DNA of 64,000 nt from Cognatishimia activa. GTDB taxonomy: Bacteria > Pseudomonadota > Alphaproteobacteria > Rhodobacterales > Rhodobacteraceae. Location: contig NZ_CP060010.1 in NCBI RefSeq assembly GCF_017798205.1, positions 186,001 through 250,000 on the forward strand, in the 5' to 3' direction. The translations under genes were made by a program, and so were the position numbers. The stretch's first letter is position 1. Each line of letters begins with the position of its first letter. The notes beneath the pieces are model-generated. The model was not told the origin of the DNA and did not search any database. It saw nothing but the letters and a program-made list of their open reading frames with translations. Positions 1-10,239 of the stretch are shown in pieces.

Positions 1-1
1 C

Positions 2-778
2 GCCTTGGTCAATTCGCCGGCCGAAGACCGTCGAGACTTTGACCACATTGTCGAGACCTACACCGCGGGCGCACCCCCTGCCCCAGCAACCCTCGCGAAA
101 ATCGAAGAGCTCGGGTTTAATATCACCCATGTTTACGGTCTGACCGAAACCTATGGGCACGTGACTGAATGCTATTGGAAAGGCGGCGATTGGGACGACA
201 TGAGCACCGCCGAAGTCGCAGCGCGTAAGAGTCAGCAAGGCGTGGCCTTCCCGATGATGGAACCTGTGATTGTGCGCGACAGCGAGCATAATCCGGTTCC
301 TATGGACGGTACAACGCAGGGCGAAATCGCCATTCGCGGCAACTCGGTCATGAAGGGGTATTTGAAGAACCCCGAGGCCACCGAAGAGGCCTTCAAAGGC
401 GGGTATTTCAACTCTGGCGACATCGCTGTGCAGCACCCAGACAGCTATATCCAGATCGCCGACCGCGCCAAGGACATCATCATTTCCGGTGGCGAAAACA
501 TCAGTTCAGTCGAAGTCGAGGGCGTTCTCATGGAGCACCCGGACGTTCTGCTCGCGGCTGTGGTTGCAAAGAACGACGAGAAATGGGGCGAAGTGCCTTG
601 CGCCTTCGTCGAACTCAAACCCGGCGCGACTGCCACGGACAAAGATCTGATTGCCTTCAGCCGCGAGACGCTGGCGGGCTTCAAAGCCCCCAAACATGTG
701 CTGTTCCAAGAGCTGCCGAAAACTTCGACCGGCAAAATCCAAAAGTTCGAGCTGCGCAAAATCGCAAACGGCGACTAA
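2..778 (+). CDS. Acyl-CoA ligase, DmdB-like, C-terminal part (5' end cut by window)
   Basis: This is an adenylate-forming (ANL superfamily) acyl-CoA ligase: it would activate a short fatty acid with ATP and join it to CoA. The frame is open from base 2, so the N-terminal half lies outside the window; 258 codons remain. Visible motifs are YGLTETYG (A5), SGDIAVQHPD and RAKDIIISGGENISS (A7/A8 hinge), and PKTSTGKIQ with the C-terminal catalytic lysine. The sequence resembles the 3-methylmercaptopropionyl-CoA ligase DmdB family of Roseobacters (DMSP demethylation pathway), but paralogues for other short acyl substrates look alike. The family is certain; the substrate is inference. Confidence 0.85.
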   Translation, partial: ALVNSPAEDRRDFDHIVETYTAGAPPAPATLAKIEELGFNITHVYGLTETYGHVTECYWKGGDWDDMSTAEVAARKSQQGVAFPMMEPVIVRDSEHNPVPMDGTTQGEIAIRGNSVMKGYLKNPEATEEAFKGGYFNSGDIAVQHPDSYIQIADRAKDIIISGGENISSVEVEGVLMEHPDVLLAAVVAKNDEKWGEVPCAFVELKPGATATDKDLIAFSRETLAGFKAPKHVLFQELPKTSTGKIQKFELRKIANGD

Positions 779-859
779 ATCTACCGCGTGGGCGTGATTG
801 CCCACGCTATCCTTTCGCGCTAAACTGGCATCAACAAAGATGGCAGAGCAGCCACGCAC

Positions 860-1873
860 ATGAGCACCGCATTTGAAAAATATCAGAGGCTAGAGGCCTC
901 AGCCCTTTGGCGTGAAACGCCCGAGGCGCAGCGTCGTGAGGTCATTATCTCGATCGGGGACGCGAGCCTTTTGATCTCTGACATGCAGGATCGCCCGCTG
1001 TCCCATTGGTCTCTGACGGCTGTGGAACGCGCGAACCCGGGCAAGACCCCTGCGATTTTCATTCCCGGCGGCGACGATTCAGAAAGCCTTGAGCTGGCAG
1101 AAAACGAGGTCGAGATGGTCGAGGCCATCGATACGCTCCGTAAAGCCCTGCATCGCGGAAAACCCCGCCCCGGACGCCTTAGGTGGGCGATCCTTTTGGG
1201 CAGCGTCGCTGCTTTGGCTGCTGGCCTGACCCTCTGGCTTCCGAACGCATTGCGCAGCCATGTTGTTGGGCTTGTACCGGATCTGAACCGCGTGGTGATC
1301 GGCAATGATGTGATCGGACATCTGGAACGTACGACAGGATCTGTCTGTCACTCGGGCCTTGGCGATCAAGCCCTGAAGAAACTCGCGCAAACCATTGGCG
1401 TGTCTGAAATTCTCGTCGTTCCGGGGGGCGTGAAATCCACAGCCTCTTTGCCGGGTACGGCCTTGGTCGTTGGGCGCAGTATCGTCGAAGACTTTGACGA
1501 CCCGGCCGCCGCCATTGGGTTCATGCTGGCCGAAGCCAAATTCGCAGAGGAAAACGATCCACTGGAACGCATCCTCGAATTTGGCGGCGTGACCGAGAGT
1601 TTCCGTCTGCTCACCTCGGGTCAATTGGCCCCCGAGACCCTGTCAGCCTACGCCGAACATCTGGCGATCTCGCCCGCCGGCAAAGCCTCGGATACAGCGC
1701 TGATCGAAGGATTTTCGGAGCTTGGCCTATCGGCCAGCCCCTACGCCTATGCGCTTGATATATCTGGGGAAACCACGCTCAATCTGATCGAAGCCGATGC
1801 GGTCATCACCCAAGGCGCGCCAATCCTCACAGATGGTGAATGGGTCGCATTGCAGGATATCTGCGCGACTTAG
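860..1873 (+). CDS. Membrane protein with degenerate M48-peptidase-like domain
   Basis: A 337-residue protein. Residues 1-105 look soluble, residues 108-127 form one clear transmembrane helix, and the rest is probably on the far side of the membrane. Residues about 185-235 read like the core of an M48 zinc peptidase: a PGG turn, a 'TALVVGRSIV' strand, then a helix where HExxH would be expected. The helix reads 'FMLAEAKF' and has no HExxH, so zinc catalysis is unlikely. It starts 81 bases after the acyl-CoA ligase on the same strand and ends 2 bases before the convergent SPOR gene. The coding call is good; the M48 relationship is my pattern match and unproven. Confidence 0.7.
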   Translation: MSTAFEKYQRLEASALWRETPEAQRREVIISIGDASLLISDMQDRPLSHWSLTAVERANPGKTPAIFIPGGDDSESLELAENEVEMVEAIDTLRKALHRGKPRPGRLRWAILLGSVAALAAGLTLWLPNALRSHVVGLVPDLNRVVIGNDVIGHLERTTGSVCHSGLGDQALKKLAQTIGVSEILVVPGGVKSTASLPGTALVVGRSIVEDFDDPAAAIGFMLAEAKFAEENDPLERILEFGGVTESFRLLTSGQLAPETLSAYAEHLAISPAGKASDTALIEGFSELGLSASPYAYALDISGETTLNLIEADAVITQGAPILTDGEWVALQDICAT

Positions 1874-1875
1874 AC

Positions 1876-3042
1876 TTACCTGATGTAGGCGTTGTGAAAA
1901 CCTGCCGAGCGGGCTTTGCTCAATGCCGACTGCGCGGCCGCATGCGAATGAAACGGTCCCGCCAGAACCATGCGCACCTCTTGATAGCCCTGACGCTGTT
2001 TCCCGATCCGCACTGGCAGCCCCATGCTACGCACGCGTTTGGCCACTCGCTGGGCGTCCTCTGAGGAGCCATAGGCCGCCACCTGCACATAGGTGTTCGG
2101 CGTGATCACCATTGTGTTGCCGCCGCCATAGCTGCGCGTGCTCATCGTCGTTTTAGTCGAGACCGCACCCGGTTTATGCGCGACCATCGGGATTTTGCTG
2201 GTGTCCCACACCCCGGCCATCGCCTGCTGGCCGTTGATGGTCTGAACACCGCGGTTCGGGTTCAGGCGATCATCCTTCCAAACCGTGCGGTATCCGGCAG
2301 GAGGCTCAACGACCTGCTTGGCTTCTTGATGAGATTGATAGAGATGTTGCGGGATCACATGCGTATTGCCCGCGACGTGACCCGATTTCACGGTTTGGCC
2401 GGGGTACACGCCTGCGGTCACTACCATCTGACCATTGTGATCCTGATAGCTTGGCATCTTGTATCCACTGCTTGGGGCGGTGAGGCCTCCATTCAGGGCC
2501 TGGGTCTGGGATCCACAGCGCACATTCGCGGTCGGGTGGCTCAGGTATTGGCGGCTTTGAGCGGACAGATGCGCGCAGCCGTCTCCGGCATGTGCGACTT
2601 GCGGCGCTGGCGCGATGGCTGCGGGCTGATGCACGACAACGGGTCGTGCAGGAGCAACGCGCGGCGAGGGTATGCGCACTACTGGCTTTGGTTTCGGCGC
2701 AGCAGCAACGGTCACAGGCTTCGGTGCAGGTGCCGTCGGGGTGATTTCGATAATCTCAGGTTCGTCTGCAACGGCAACGGTTGTCGTTCCGCCTACACCG
2801 GTCGGCTGCATACCACAGACCAGCTTGCGGTCGCGGGTCACGCGCGGCACCCAGCTGGTCGACCCATCCACGCCTGCGCGGATGAACACACAGCCACGGC
2901 TGTCCACATATTGGTTGCCCTTGAACGACGCCGGAGGCACTTCGGCGGGCACGCCGTCATCGCGCAAAGAACGCGCCTCAACAGCTGTGGCCAACGTCAT
3001 CGCGGCCAAAAGCGTGTAGGAGAGTGTTTTTTTGAACTGCAT
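1876..3042 (-). CDS. Secreted SPOR-domain protein
   Basis: A 388-residue protein with a Sec signal peptide at residues 1-23 (lysines, then a hydrophobic stretch ending at VEARS). A Cys-containing N-terminal segment follows, then a Pro/Ala/Val-rich low-complexity linker (about 105-150), a second Cys-containing segment, and a C-terminal SPOR domain (about 314-388, beginning near 'TYVQVAAYGSSEDA'). SPOR domains bind septal peptidoglycan lacking stem peptides, so a periplasmic role at the division site is likely. No lipobox is seen. It lies convergent to the membrane protein at 860-1873 and about 110 bases downstream of the nucleoside-salvage operon's last gene on the opposite transcriptional side. 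Partner and exact role are unknown. Confidence 0.85.
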   Translation of the reverse strand: MQFKKTLSYTLLAAMTLATAVEARSLRDDGVPAEVPPASFKGNQYVDSRGCVFIRAGVDGSTSWVPRVTRDRKLVCGMQPTGVGGTTTVAVADEPEIIEITPTAPAPKPVTVAAAPKPKPVVRIPSPRVAPARPVVVHQPAAIAPAPQVAHAGDGCAHLSAQSRQYLSHPTANVRCGSQTQALNGGLTAPSSGYKMPSYQDHNGQMVVTAGVYPGQTVKSGHVAGNTHVIPQHLYQSHQEAKQVVEPPAGYRTVWKDDRLNPNRGVQTINGQQAMAGVWDTSKIPMVAHKPGAVSTKTTMSTRSYGGGNTMVITPNTYVQVAAYGSSEDAQRVAKRVRSMGLPVRIGKQRQGYQEVRMVLAGPFHSHAAAQSALSKARSAGFHNAYIR

Positions 3043-3132
3043 CGTGCCCCCACAAGATATGGGGACACTTTAGACGCAAAACCCTAAATGAGTAAAGCTC
3101 TACTAGAAGGCTTCACGAAAAACTTGAACGGG

Positions 3133-3765
3133 TTATTTGGTGCCAAACATGCGGTCTCCCGCATCGCCAAGACCGGGCACGATATAGCCTTTTTCATTGA
3201 GGCAATCGTCCAATGCGGCGGTGACAATCGGCACATCCGGATGCGCTTCTTTCATGCGCGCAACACCTTCGGGCGCGGCCAAAAGGCAGAGGAAACGGAT
3301 ATTGGTCGCGCCGGCCTTCTTGAGCATATCAATCGCAGCGACCGAAGAATTGCCCGTTGCGAGCATCGGGTCCACCGCGATCACCAAGCGTTTATCCATC
3401 TCAGACGGTACTTTGAAATAGTATTCAACCGGCTCCAAAGTCTCCTCGTCGCGGTAAAGACCCACAAAGCCAACCCGCGCAGAGGGGATCAGATCCAGCA
3501 TGCCATCCAGCAAGCCATTGCCCGCCCGCAAAATCGACACCAATGCCAGCTTTCGACCCGCCAAAACGGGCGCGTCCATCTCTTGCATAGGGGTTTCGAT
3601 CTTGCGCATCTCAATCGGCAAGGGGCGTGTGACCTCATAGGCCAAAAGCTGGCTGATCTCGCGCAACAGCTGGCGGAACTCAGAGGTCGAGGTCTCTTTC
3701 CTGCGCATCAGAGTGAGTTTGTGCTGAACCAGCGGGTGATCGACGACGGTCAGATGATCGTTCAT
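3133..3765 (-). CDS. upp: Uracil phosphoribosyltransferase
   Basis: Converts uracil plus PRPP to UMP in pyrimidine salvage. The protein has 210 residues, the usual family length. It shows the type I PRTase PRPP loop ('[14 protein letters not shown]'), the N-terminal RRKETST segment and the uracil-binding C-terminus '[18 protein letters not shown]'. It is the last gene of the minus-strand order cdd-deoA-deoB-add-upp; its start codon overlaps the add stop by 4 bases (ATGA), which suggests translational coupling. Uracil released by the deoA/cdd branch would be recaptured here. Confidence 0.96.
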   Translation of the reverse strand: MNDHLTVVDHPLVQHKLTLMRRKETSTSEFRQLLREISQLLAYEVTRPLPIEMRKIETPMQEMDAPVLAGRKLALVSILRAGNGLLDGMLDLIPSARVGFVGLYRDEETLEPVEYYFKVPSEMDKRLVIAVDPMLATGNSSVAAIDMLKKAGATNIRFLCLLAAPEGVARMKEAHPDVPIVTAALDDCLNEKGYIVPGLGDAGDRMFGTK

Positions 3766-4748
3766 GCGGCCTCCAGGCGTTTGAGGATTGTGGCGCGGGT
3801 GTCTTCATCGCAGAAGGCCGCGCGCGCGGCGGTTTGGTTGATTTCGGCGAAGACGTCGGCGTCCCAGCCATGGGCTGCGGCGAGCATGTCGTATTCGCGG
3901 CGCATGGTGGTGCCAAAGAAGGGCGGATCGTCGGTCGAGACGGTCACTTTGACACCGGCGGCGCGCAGTCTCTGGATCGGGTGGGCCGCGAAATCCTTGT
4001 AGAGGCCAAGGACGACGTTAGAGCCGGGGCAGACCTCAAGCGTGATGTCTCGGGCAACAATTTCCTCCACCAGTTTGGGGTCTTCGATCGCGCGCACACC
4101 ATGGCCGATGCGCTCGACGTTCAGGTCGCGAATGGCTTCCCAGACGCTTTCGGGGCCGCCGAATTCCCCGGCGTGGGTGGTCAGTTTGAGGCCAGCTTCG
4201 CGTGCCATATCAAAGGAATAGGCGAAATCGCCCTGATGGCCTTTGCCCTCGTCTCCGCCCATGCCAAAGCCGACGATCCAATCACCTGCGGTTTCCGCAG
4301 CACAAAGGGCTGTGCGCTTTGCGGTTTCAGGGCCTTCGTGGCGGATGCAGGTGACAACACCGCGCAGAGTAATGCCATGGGTGGTTTCGGCACGGTCGGC
4401 GGCCTCTTGGATAGCGTGTAGATACTCACGCCACGCCGCCAGATCGCCGCCGCCGCAGAACTCTGGCGAGAGGAAACTTTCCACGTAAACCACACCATTT
4501 GCCGCGCATTCTTCGAGCACGGCGGTGGTCAATCGGCCAAAATCCTCGGGTGTTTGCAGCACAGCCGTCGCCGCCTCATAGGTGCGCAGGAAATTCACGA
4601 AATCCGTGAATTTGTAGTTGCCGTGATCGTCAAACACGCCGGTCAAATCGACCTTCTTTTCATGCGCTAACTGACGCACAAAAGCAGGCGGGGCAGCCCC
4701 TTCATGGTGCAAATGCAATTCGACTTTTGGCAGGTCAGCGACGCTCAT
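3762..4748 (-). CDS. add: Adenosine deaminase
   Basis: Hydrolyses (deoxy)adenosine to (deoxy)inosine in the cytoplasm. The protein has 328 residues with the amidohydrolase motifs of the family: the metal-binding HLH near the N-terminus ([11 protein letters not shown]), THAGEFGG with the zinc histidine, [12 protein letters not shown], and STDDPPFFG with the catalytic/metal aspartates. It overlaps deoB by 4 bases and upp by 4 bases, so the five salvage genes form one operon. The HLHHEGA variant differs slightly from the common HLHLEG; closely related adenine deaminases cannot be fully excluded, but the nucleoside-operon context favours adenosine. Confidence 0.9.
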   Translation of the reverse strand: MSVADLPKVELHLHHEGAAPPAFVRQLAHEKKVDLTGVFDDHGNYKFTDFVNFLRTYEAATAVLQTPEDFGRLTTAVLEECAANGVVYVESFLSPEFCGGGDLAAWREYLHAIQEAADRAETTHGITLRGVVTCIRHEGPETAKRTALCAAETAGDWIVGFGMGGDEGKGHQGDFAYSFDMAREAGLKLTTHAGEFGGPESVWEAIRDLNVERIGHGVRAIEDPKLVEEIVARDITLEVCPGSNVVLGLYKDFAAHPIQRLRAAGVKVTVSTDDPPFFGTTMRREYDMLAAAHGWDADVFAEINQTAARAAFCDEDTRATILKRLEAA

Positions 4749-5956
4749 AGAAAACTCCGTCCGGGCCCTTGGGAAGGGATATTTAGGTGATGCGCGACAG
4801 TGGCGGCCACATCAGCAAAGGCAATATGCCCCGCCGAGCCCTGCCCAACGCCATAACACAGAACAGGCACGCATTCACGGGTGTGGTCAGTGCCGCTCCA
4901 GCTGGGGTCATTGCCGTGGTCCGCGGTTAGGATCAAGAGATCCCCCTCGCGCAGTTTGGGAAGCAGCTTGGCGATTTCACCGTCAAACCACTCCAGCGCG
5001 CGGGCATAGCCTGAGATATCGCGACGATGGCCATAGAGGCTGTCGAATTCGACAAAATTCGCGAAGGTCAGGCTGCCGTCCACGGCCTCATCCGCAAGCC
5101 GATGCAAATTGCTCATCAACGCCTTGTCATCGCCCTTGTGGACCTCATCAATGCCCTGCATCGAAAAGATATCTCCTATCTTTCCAATGGCATAGACGTG
5201 GCGACCCGCATCCTGAACCCAATTGGTCAGAATTGGACTGGGGGGCGTGATCGCATAGTCCTTGCGGTTGGTGGTACGGGTGAAACCGACCTTGGCGTCG
5301 CCTTTGAAGGGACGGGCGATGACGCGGCCGACCTTCATCTCATGCAGCATCGGCGCGATGGCGTCACAGAAGGCATAGAGGCGGCTTAGGCCGAAAGTAT
5401 CCTCATGGGCCGCGACTTGAAACACACTGTCGGCCGAGGTGTAGCAGATTGGAAAACCCGTTTGCATATGCAGGGCGCCAAGCTCTTGGATGATCTGTGT
5501 GCCTGAGGCGTGGCAATTGCCAAGGATACCGTCCACACCGCCGATTTTGGTGATCTGATCCACCATAGATTTGTCAAATGCGGGCCGCGCATCGGGAAAG
5601 TAATGCCAATCCCAAGGCACAGGCAAACCGGCGAGTTCCCAATGGCCCGAGGGTGTGTCCTTACCCATTGACGCCTCGTGCGCCACGGCCCAGAACCCGT
5701 TCACCTGTGCCTTAAACCCAGGGAGCACGTCTTCTGAGGACGCGCGCACCGCCGCCCCTAGACCCAGCCCCTCAAGAGTGGGCAGCCGCATCGGTCCGTC
5801 CCGTCCCTCATTGGCGCGCCCCTCAGCGCAGGCCTGCGCGATATGGGCGACGGTATTGGAACCCGTGTCGGGACGGTCCTGGTTGAAAAAGCGATCTGCG
5901 TCCTTTGCGCCCCCAATCCCAACGCTATCCATCACCACAAGAAACACTCGGCTCAT
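4745..5956 (-). CDS. deoB: Phosphopentomutase
   Basis: Interconverts (deoxy)ribose 1-phosphate and 5-phosphate, the step after nucleoside phosphorolysis. The protein has 403 residues, the family norm. It is an alkaline-phosphatase-like metalloenzyme: MDSVGIGGAKDA at the N-terminus carries the first metal aspartate, DTGSNT follows, and ILTADHGNDPSWSGTDHTRE holds the C-terminal Asp/His metal ligands. Overlaps of 4 bases join it to deoA upstream and add downstream. Its product feeds deoC or the pentose phosphate pathway; no deoC is visible in this window. Confidence 0.95.
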   Translation of the reverse strand: MSRVFLVVMDSVGIGGAKDADRFFNQDRPDTGSNTVAHIAQACAEGRANEGRDGPMRLPTLEGLGLGAAVRASSEDVLPGFKAQVNGFWAVAHEASMGKDTPSGHWELAGLPVPWDWHYFPDARPAFDKSMVDQITKIGGVDGILGNCHASGTQIIQELGALHMQTGFPICYTSADSVFQVAAHEDTFGLSRLYAFCDAIAPMLHEMKVGRVIARPFKGDAKVGFTRTTNRKDYAITPPSPILTNWVQDAGRHVYAIGKIGDIFSMQGIDEVHKGDDKALMSNLHRLADEAVDGSLTFANFVEFDSLYGHRRDISGYARALEWFDGEIAKLLPKLREGDLLILTADHGNDPSWSGTDHTRECVPVLCYGVGQGSAGHIAFADVAATVAHHLNIPSQGPGRSFL

Positions 5957-7260
5957 GCGCCGATCCTTTCGTGGATGAGCGGCGGGATGTCGGGAGACGT
6001 ATCGCTGATTTCAATCGCCGCGAGCACCTGCCGTGCCGCACGGTCCGCCGCATCCTCGCGCGCCGCGTGGATGCGCAGCAATGGTTGGCCTTTGCTGACC
6101 TTTGCGCCCAATTCAACCACGTCAGACAGGCCAACGGCGGGGTTCACCAAATCGCTTTCCACCTGACGCCCGCCCCCAAGGTCGATCACCGCGAGGCCCA
6201 ATGCTTCGCCATCAAAGCTTGCGATAAATCCTGCTTTGGGTGCCGGAAATTCGCGGATTACAGAGGCCTCGGGCAGGAACCGCCGCCAGTTTTCGGTGAA
6301 GGCCACAGGGCCACCCTGCGCATAGATCATCTTGCCAAAGGCCTCAGCCGCGCGTCCGGTTGAGACAGCTTCAACGATCATCGCAACACCTGTTTCCACG
6401 CCTTTGGCCAAGCCAGCATTGTCCAGCAGAACGCCACCAAGCGCGGCGGACAACTCCAGCAATCGCCCGCCCTGCCCGTCGCAAAGCACCTTCATAACTT
6501 CGGCGATTTCCAGGGCATTCCCAAGAGACGGCGCAAGCGGCGCGCTCATGTCAGAAATCACGGCCGTCGTCGGGCATCCCGCCAAATCCGCAGTCTGGAC
6601 AAGCGAGCTTGCAAGCGCGCGTGCCTCATCGGGGGATTTCATCAAAGCGCCCGATCCGAGCTTTACGTCGAGCACAAGATGCTCTAGCCCCGCCGCAAGT
6701 TTCTTGGACAGGATCGACGCGGTGATCAGATCGAGGCTCTCCACCGTCGCCGTCACATCCCGCACCGCATAAAGGCGTTTATCCGCGGGCGCAATATTTG
6801 CCGATGCGCTGACAATTGCTGCCCCAGCTTCGTCGACAACTCGGCGGAAAGCGGGTTCATCCAGATCGACCCGCAAGCCCGGGATCGCTTCCAACTTGTC
6901 GAGCGTGCCGCCAGTATGTCCCAGGCCTCGCCCCGAGATCATTGGAATATAAGCCCCGCAAGCCGCCAAAGCAGGTGCAAGGACCAAGGACACACAATCA
7001 CCGATCCCGCCCGTAGAGTGTTTATCCACCACCGGCCCCGGCAAATCCCAGCTTAAACAATCGCCACTGTCGCGCATCGCTACGGTCAAATCGGACCGTG
7101 CCTGAGCCCCAAGCCCATTGAGGCAGACCGCCATTGCAAAAGCACCCGCCTGCGCATCACTCACAGACTGATCAGACAGCCCGACCGCGAACCATGCAAG
7201 TTCTTCGGCCGTTGGCACCTCGCCCATGCGTAGTTTCGCAATGATTGCGCGGGCGTCCAT
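5953..7260 (-). CDS. deoA: Thymidine phosphorylase
   Basis: Splits thymidine or deoxyuridine with phosphate to the base and deoxyribose 1-phosphate. The protein has 435 residues. Visible are the glycosyltransferase family 3 signature 'GRGLGHTGGTLDKLE', the phosphate-binding 'KHSTGGIGD' loop and the C-terminal pyrimidine-phosphorylase domain. The start codon overlaps the cdd stop by one base (TAATG) and the stop overlaps deoB by 4 bases. DeoA and its neighbours convert cytidine and thymidine to bases plus sugar phosphate. Confidence 0.95.
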   Translation of the reverse strand: MDARAIIAKLRMGEVPTAEELAWFAVGLSDQSVSDAQAGAFAMAVCLNGLGAQARSDLTVAMRDSGDCLSWDLPGPVVDKHSTGGIGDCVSLVLAPALAACGAYIPMISGRGLGHTGGTLDKLEAIPGLRVDLDEPAFRRVVDEAGAAIVSASANIAPADKRLYAVRDVTATVESLDLITASILSKKLAAGLEHLVLDVKLGSGALMKSPDEARALASSLVQTADLAGCPTTAVISDMSAPLAPSLGNALEIAEVMKVLCDGQGGRLLELSAALGGVLLDNAGLAKGVETGVAMIVEAVSTGRAAEAFGKMIYAQGGPVAFTENWRRFLPEASVIREFPAPKAGFIASFDGEALGLAVIDLGGGRQVESDLVNPAVGLSDVVELGAKVSKGQPLLRIHAAREDAADRAARQVLAAIEISDTSPDIPPLIHERIGA

Positions 7261-7652
7261 TAGGTTTTCTCGAGGTATTCGTCGGAAAACACGCCTGGGA
7301 TCAATTCCGCAATCGTGGACGATTGCTCTATCCCGCCAAGCGTCGCCATCGTCACCACCACATCACCCGCGCCAAATTCGGACAGTTTCTGGCGGCAGCC
7401 GCCGCAAGGTGACACCGGCAAAGGCGCATCCGCGACCACATAGACTTCGGTCAGCTTGGTTTGCCCCGCGGCCACCATCGCGGCGATCGCTCCGGCCTCG
7501 GCGCAGGTGCCTTCTGGATAGGCCGCATTTTCCACGTTACAGCCGACATAGACCTCTCCGTCAGCGCCCCGAATGGCGGCCCCAACTTTGAAGTTAGAAT
7601 ATGGCGCATAGGCCATTTCGCGCACAGCCAATGCCTGATCTTTCATGCTCAT
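7260..7652 (-). CDS. cdd: Cytidine deaminase
   Basis: Zinc enzyme that deaminates (deoxy)cytidine to (deoxy)uridine. The protein has 130 residues, typical of the homotetrameric class. Zinc/catalytic residues are Cys50 and Glu52 in 'GTCAEAGA' and Cys83/Cys86 in 'PCGGC'. I chose the ATG at 7652 because an AGGAG lies 7 bases upstream; an in-frame upstream extension to 7679 has no such site, and a second ATG lies at 7646. It is the first gene of the salvage operon, so the promoter should lie in 7653-7950. Confidence 0.94.
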   Translation of the reverse strand: MSMKDQALAVREMAYAPYSNFKVGAAIRGADGEVYVGCNVENAAYPEGTCAEAGAIAAMVAAGQTKLTEVYVVADAPLPVSPCGGCRQKLSEFGAGDVVVTMATLGGIEQSSTIAELIPGVFSDEYLEKT

Positions 7653-7916
7653 TCCCTGTCTCCTGTGAGGCCCGCCCAAATTTGACGATTCGACGCAATT
7701 CTTAGGTTATTGATCTGCCACTTTGCCAAAAGCCGCGAGCCAGGCCAAGCTCTGGCAAGACTACACGCTGAAAATTTTGACCGACAGATAAAATTTACGT
7801 TTGATTTGTTTGGAAATACAGAAGCACTTCAACCCGCGACTTGGCACAATGAATGGATAAGCTTGCGGAAAAATCGCGCGCGACCACGAGCCGCTATTCA
7901 CATGTCCAAAATTATA

Positions 7917-7930
7917 GTTTAACGCTAAAC
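7917..7930. promoter_or_regulatory. 14-bp inverted repeat upstream of maeB
   Basis: GTTTA-ACGC-TAAAC, a palindrome with 5-base arms, lies 20 bases before the maeB start codon in the 298-base divergent gap between cdd and maeB. It could be a regulator site for maeB, but short palindromes of this size also occur by chance. I see no other clear structure in this gap. Confidence 0.25.
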
Positions 7931-7950
7931 AAAATTCTCAAGAGGCCCAG

Positions 7951-10230
7951 ATGTCAGACAACTCTTCAGATTCCCAACGCCAAGCCGCGCTCGACTATCA
8001 CGAGTTTCCAAAGCCCGGAAAACTGGAGATCCGTGCGACAAAGCCGCTGTCCACCGGTCGCGACTTGTCGCGAGCCTACTCCCCAGGCGTGGCCGAGGCC
8101 TGCATTGAAATCAAAGACGACCCCGCCAACGCCGCCCGCTACACGGCGCGCAGTAACCTTGTGGCAGTGGTATCTAATGGCTCTGCGGTTCTAGGTTTGG
8201 GCAATATCGGCGCGCTGGCCAGCAAGCCGGTGATGGAAGGCAAAGCGGTTCTGTTCAAGAAATTTGCGGATATCGATTGTTTTGACATCGAGGTCGATGA
8301 AACCGACCCAGAGAAACTTGCTGATATCGTCTGTGCGCTCGAACCCAGCTTTGGCGCGGTGAACCTCGAAGACATCAAGGCACCCGATTGTTTTATTGTG
8401 GAAAAGCTCTGCCGCGAGCGGATGAATATTCCGGTGTTTCACGACGATCAGCACGGGACCGCGATCGTTGTTGGCGCTGCCGCCACAAATGCATTGCGGG
8501 TCGCGGAGAAGGCTTTCGCAGACATCAAGATCGTGTCCACGGGCGGCGGCGCGGCGGGCATTGCCTGCCTGAACATGCTGGTGAAACTGGGCGTCAAACG
8601 CGAGAACATCTGGCTCTGCGACATCCACGGGCTGGTCTATGAAGGCCGGACCGAGGATATGAACCCTCAGAAGGCGGCTTTTGCACAGAAAAGCGACCTG
8701 CGTACACTGGACGACGTGATCGAGGGCGCGGATCTGTTCCTTGGATTGTCCGGACCAAACGTCCTGAAACCTGCGATGGTTGAGAAAATGGCCGAGCGCC
8801 CGATCATTTTCGCTTTGGCCAACCCGACACCGGAAATCATGCCTGACGCAGCCCGCAAGGTTGCACCGGACGCGATCATCGCCACAGGGCGCAGCGATTT
8901 CCCCAATCAGGTCAACAACGTCCTCTGCTTCCCCTTCATCTTCCGAGGAGCGCTGGACGTCGGGGCCACCGAGATCAACGACGCGATGAAAATCGCGTGC
9001 GTCGAAGGCATCGCCGAACTGGCGCGGGAGACCACTTCGGCCGAGGCCGCGGCCGCCTATAAAGGGGAACAGCTGACATTTGGGGCGGACTATTTGATCC
9101 CCAAACCGTTTGATCCCCGTTTGGTTGCGATTGTCTCGGGTGCCGTGGCGCAAGCTGCAATGGAGAGCGGAGTTGCGACACGACCTTTGCACGACCTAGA
9201 GGCCTATAAGCAAAAGCTTAATCAATCCGTGTTTAAGTCTGCCCTCTTAATGCGACCGGTCTATGAAGCGGCCCGCGTCGCCTCGCGCCGCATCGTTTTT
9301 GCCGAGGGTGAAGACGAGCGGGTCTTGCGGGCAGCGCAGGCCATGCTCGAGGAAACCACGGAACAACCAATCCTGATCGGCCGTCCTGACGTGGTGACCG
9401 CGCGCGCAGAACGCGCCGGACTGAAAATTCGCCCCGGTGTGGATTTTGACCTGGTGAACCCGGAAAACGACCCGCGGTATCGTGATTACTGGCAATCCTA
9501 TCATAAACTGATGGAGCGTCGCGGCATCACGCCAGATCTGGCGCGCGCGATCATGCGCACCAACACCACCGCCATCGGCGCGATCATGGTGCATCGCGTC
9601 GAGGCCGACAGCCTGATATGTGGCACCTTTGGCGAATACCGCTGGCATTTAAACTATGTCGAGCAAGTCCTCGGTGGTGGTACCTATCGGTCCGATGGCG
9701 CCCTCTCGTTGATGATCCTCGAAGACGGCCCCCTGTTCATCGCAGACACACACATCCGCTACGCGCCAACACCCGAAGAAATCGCGCGCTCCGTCGTTGG
9801 CGCGGCGCGCCATGTCCGTCGCTTTGGGCTGGATCCGCAGATCGCATTGTGTGGTCAAAGCCAGTTTGGCAATTCCGATTGCGACAGCGGCATCCGCTTG
9901 CGTGCAGCCATGGAGATCCTCGGCCGTGAGTACCGCGATTTCACCTATGACGGCGAAATGAACATCGAGACCGCACTGGATCCAGAATTGCGCCAGCGGG
10001 TGTTCCCAAGCTCGAAACTCAACGGCCCTGCCAATGCATTGATCTTTGCCAATGCGGACGCGGCCAGCGGTGTGCGCAATATCCTGAAAATGCGCGCCAG
10101 TGGCCTTGAAGTCGGGCCAATCCTAATGGGCATGGGCAACCGCGCCCATATCGTCAGCCCGTCCATCACAGCGCGTGGTCTTTTGAATATGGCCGCCATC
10201 GCCGGCACGCCGGTCGCGCATTACAGCTAG
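7951..10230 (+). CDS. maeB: NADP-dependent malic enzyme with phosphotransacetylase-like C-terminal domain
   Basis: Oxidatively decarboxylates malate to pyruvate, making NADPH. The protein has 759 residues. The N-terminal malic enzyme part (about 1-430) shows '[12 protein letters not shown]', the catalytic '[11 protein letters not shown]' and the dinucleotide-binding '[15 protein letters not shown]'. The C-terminal part (about 435-759) is a phosphotransacetylase-like domain that in this family binds acetyl-CoA and regulates activity. The start is preceded by an AGAGG. It is divergent from the nucleoside operon and followed, after 187 bases, by prpE; both genes could serve growth on C2/C3 acids. 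Confidence 0.95.
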   Translation: MSDNSSDSQRQAALDYHEFPKPGKLEIRATKPLSTGRDLSRAYSPGVAEACIEIKDDPANAARYTARSNLVAVVSNGSAVLGLGNIGALASKPVMEGKAVLFKKFADIDCFDIEVDETDPEKLADIVCALEPSFGAVNLEDIKAPDCFIVEKLCRERMNIPVFHDDQHGTAIVVGAAATNALRVAEKAFADIKIVSTGGGAAGIACLNMLVKLGVKRENIWLCDIHGLVYEGRTEDMNPQKAAFAQKSDLRTLDDVIEGADLFLGLSGPNVLKPAMVEKMAERPIIFALANPTPEIMPDAARKVAPDAIIATGRSDFPNQVNNVLCFPFIFRGALDVGATEINDAMKIACVEGIAELARETTSAEAAAAYKGEQLTFGADYLIPKPFDPRLVAIVSGAVAQAAMESGVATRPLHDLEAYKQKLNQSVFKSALLMRPVYEAARVASRRIVFAEGEDERVLRAAQAMLEETTEQPILIGRPDVVTARAERAGLKIRPGVDFDLVNPENDPRYRDYWQSYHKLMERRGITPDLARAIMRTNTTAIGAIMVHRVEADSLICGTFGEYRWHLNYVEQVLGGGTYRSDGALSLMILEDGPLFIADTHIRYAPTPEEIARSVVGAARHVRRFGLDPQIALCGQSQFGNSDCDSGIRLRAAMEILGREYRDFTYDGEMNIETALDPELRQRVFPSSKLNGPANALIFANADAASGVRNILKMRASGLEVGPILMGMGNRAHIVSPSITARGLLNMAAIAGTPVAHYS

Positions 10231-10239
10231 GCCTGTAAA

